A stretch of 5,286 nt of DNA from Clostridia bacterium (GTDB lineage: Bacteria; Bacillota; Clostridia; Oscillospirales; CAG-272): positions 1 to 5,286 of the forward strand of contig JAFTLM010000311.1 of assembly GCA_017455945.1 (NCBI GenBank). The letters are read 5' to 3'. Below the pieces are notes generated by a model. The model did not search any database and had not been told where the DNA came from. It worked only from the letters and a program-made list of their open reading frames with translations. The stretch's first letter is position 1; every line of letters begins with the position of its first letter. Positions 5,167-5,286 of the stretch are shown here, one piece after another. The translations under genes and the position numbers were made by a program.

Positions 5167-5286
5167 TTACTTGGAAGCTTCCTCAATAGCTACAGCAACC
5201 GCAACGGTCATACCAACCATGGGGTTGTTACCTGCGCCGATCAGACCCATCATTTCTACGTGAGCGGGCACGGAGGAGGAGCCTGC
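5167..5286 (-). CDS. GGGtGRT-family protein, C-terminal end (partial)
   Basis: The last 39 codons of a - strand gene are visible: AGSSSVPAHVEMMGLIGAGN, then NPMVGMTVAVAVAIEEASK and TAA (5169-5167). I recognise this from memory as the C-terminus of the GGGtGRT family, conserved proteins of roughly 330 residues in anaerobic Firmicutes, named after a glycine-rich motif upstream of the part seen here. Their function is unknown. The rest of the gene lies beyond the right edge. These codons are richer in G and C than the accessory genes to the left, in keeping with a core gene. Its likely terminator is the hairpin at 4993-4951, which now lies about 175 bases away because R2 and the small palindrome intervene. 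Confidence 0.75.
   Translation of the reverse strand, partial: AGSSSVPAHVEMMGLIGAGNNPMVGMTVAVAVAIEEASK

Overview
The window looks like chromosome from an anaerobic, fairly low-GC Clostridia bacterium, probably Oscillospiraceae/Ruminococcus-like. The grounds are strong AGGAGG-type ribosome sites, sigma-A promoters, a BspA-type leucine-rich-repeat remnant, a surface protein with a Gram-positive sorting tail (VPSTG, hydrophobic stretch, basic end), and the C-terminus of what I recognise from memory as the clostridial GGGtGRT family. No alignment or database search was run, so family names rest on motif recognition.

Left part (1-541): the last codons of a GC-rich gene, then a decayed hairpin repeat, then a broken LRR (BspA-like) gene with one frameshift and two in-frame stops. 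A strong hairpin terminator and a good extended -10 promoter follow.

Centre left (542-2248, + strand): one intact 568-codon gene with a TTG start. Its product has WG-repeat-like beta units near the N-terminus, a Cys cluster, a charged coiled coil, and at the C-terminus a domain very like the C-terminal domain of the RNA polymerase alpha subunit. It is the most unusual protein here.

Centre right (2272-4950, - strand): a TetR-family regulator and, 23 nt downstream, a secreted DUF1254/DUF1214 protein form an apparent two-gene operon. A near-consensus promoter with an overlapping imperfect palindrome, a plausible TetR operator, drives it. The DUF1254 gene is cut into two reading frames by a single in-frame TGA; the frame is otherwise continuous from signal peptide to sorting signal.

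Right edge (4951-5286): the 3' end of the GGGtGRT gene on the - strand. Its last codons occur two more times in the window, at 2376-2471 and 5075-5114.

Two kinds of repeat organise the region. Hairpins built on GGACACATCAT/ATGATGTGTCC sit at gene boundaries (three good copies, one decayed). Twice, a hairpin is followed after about 60-75 bp by a copy of the GGGtGRT gene tail. The TetR-DUF1254 block is bounded by these direct repeats, which suggests it was inserted at the 3' end of the GGGtGRT gene, by site-specific integration or by recombination between gene ends. No integrase or transposase is visible.
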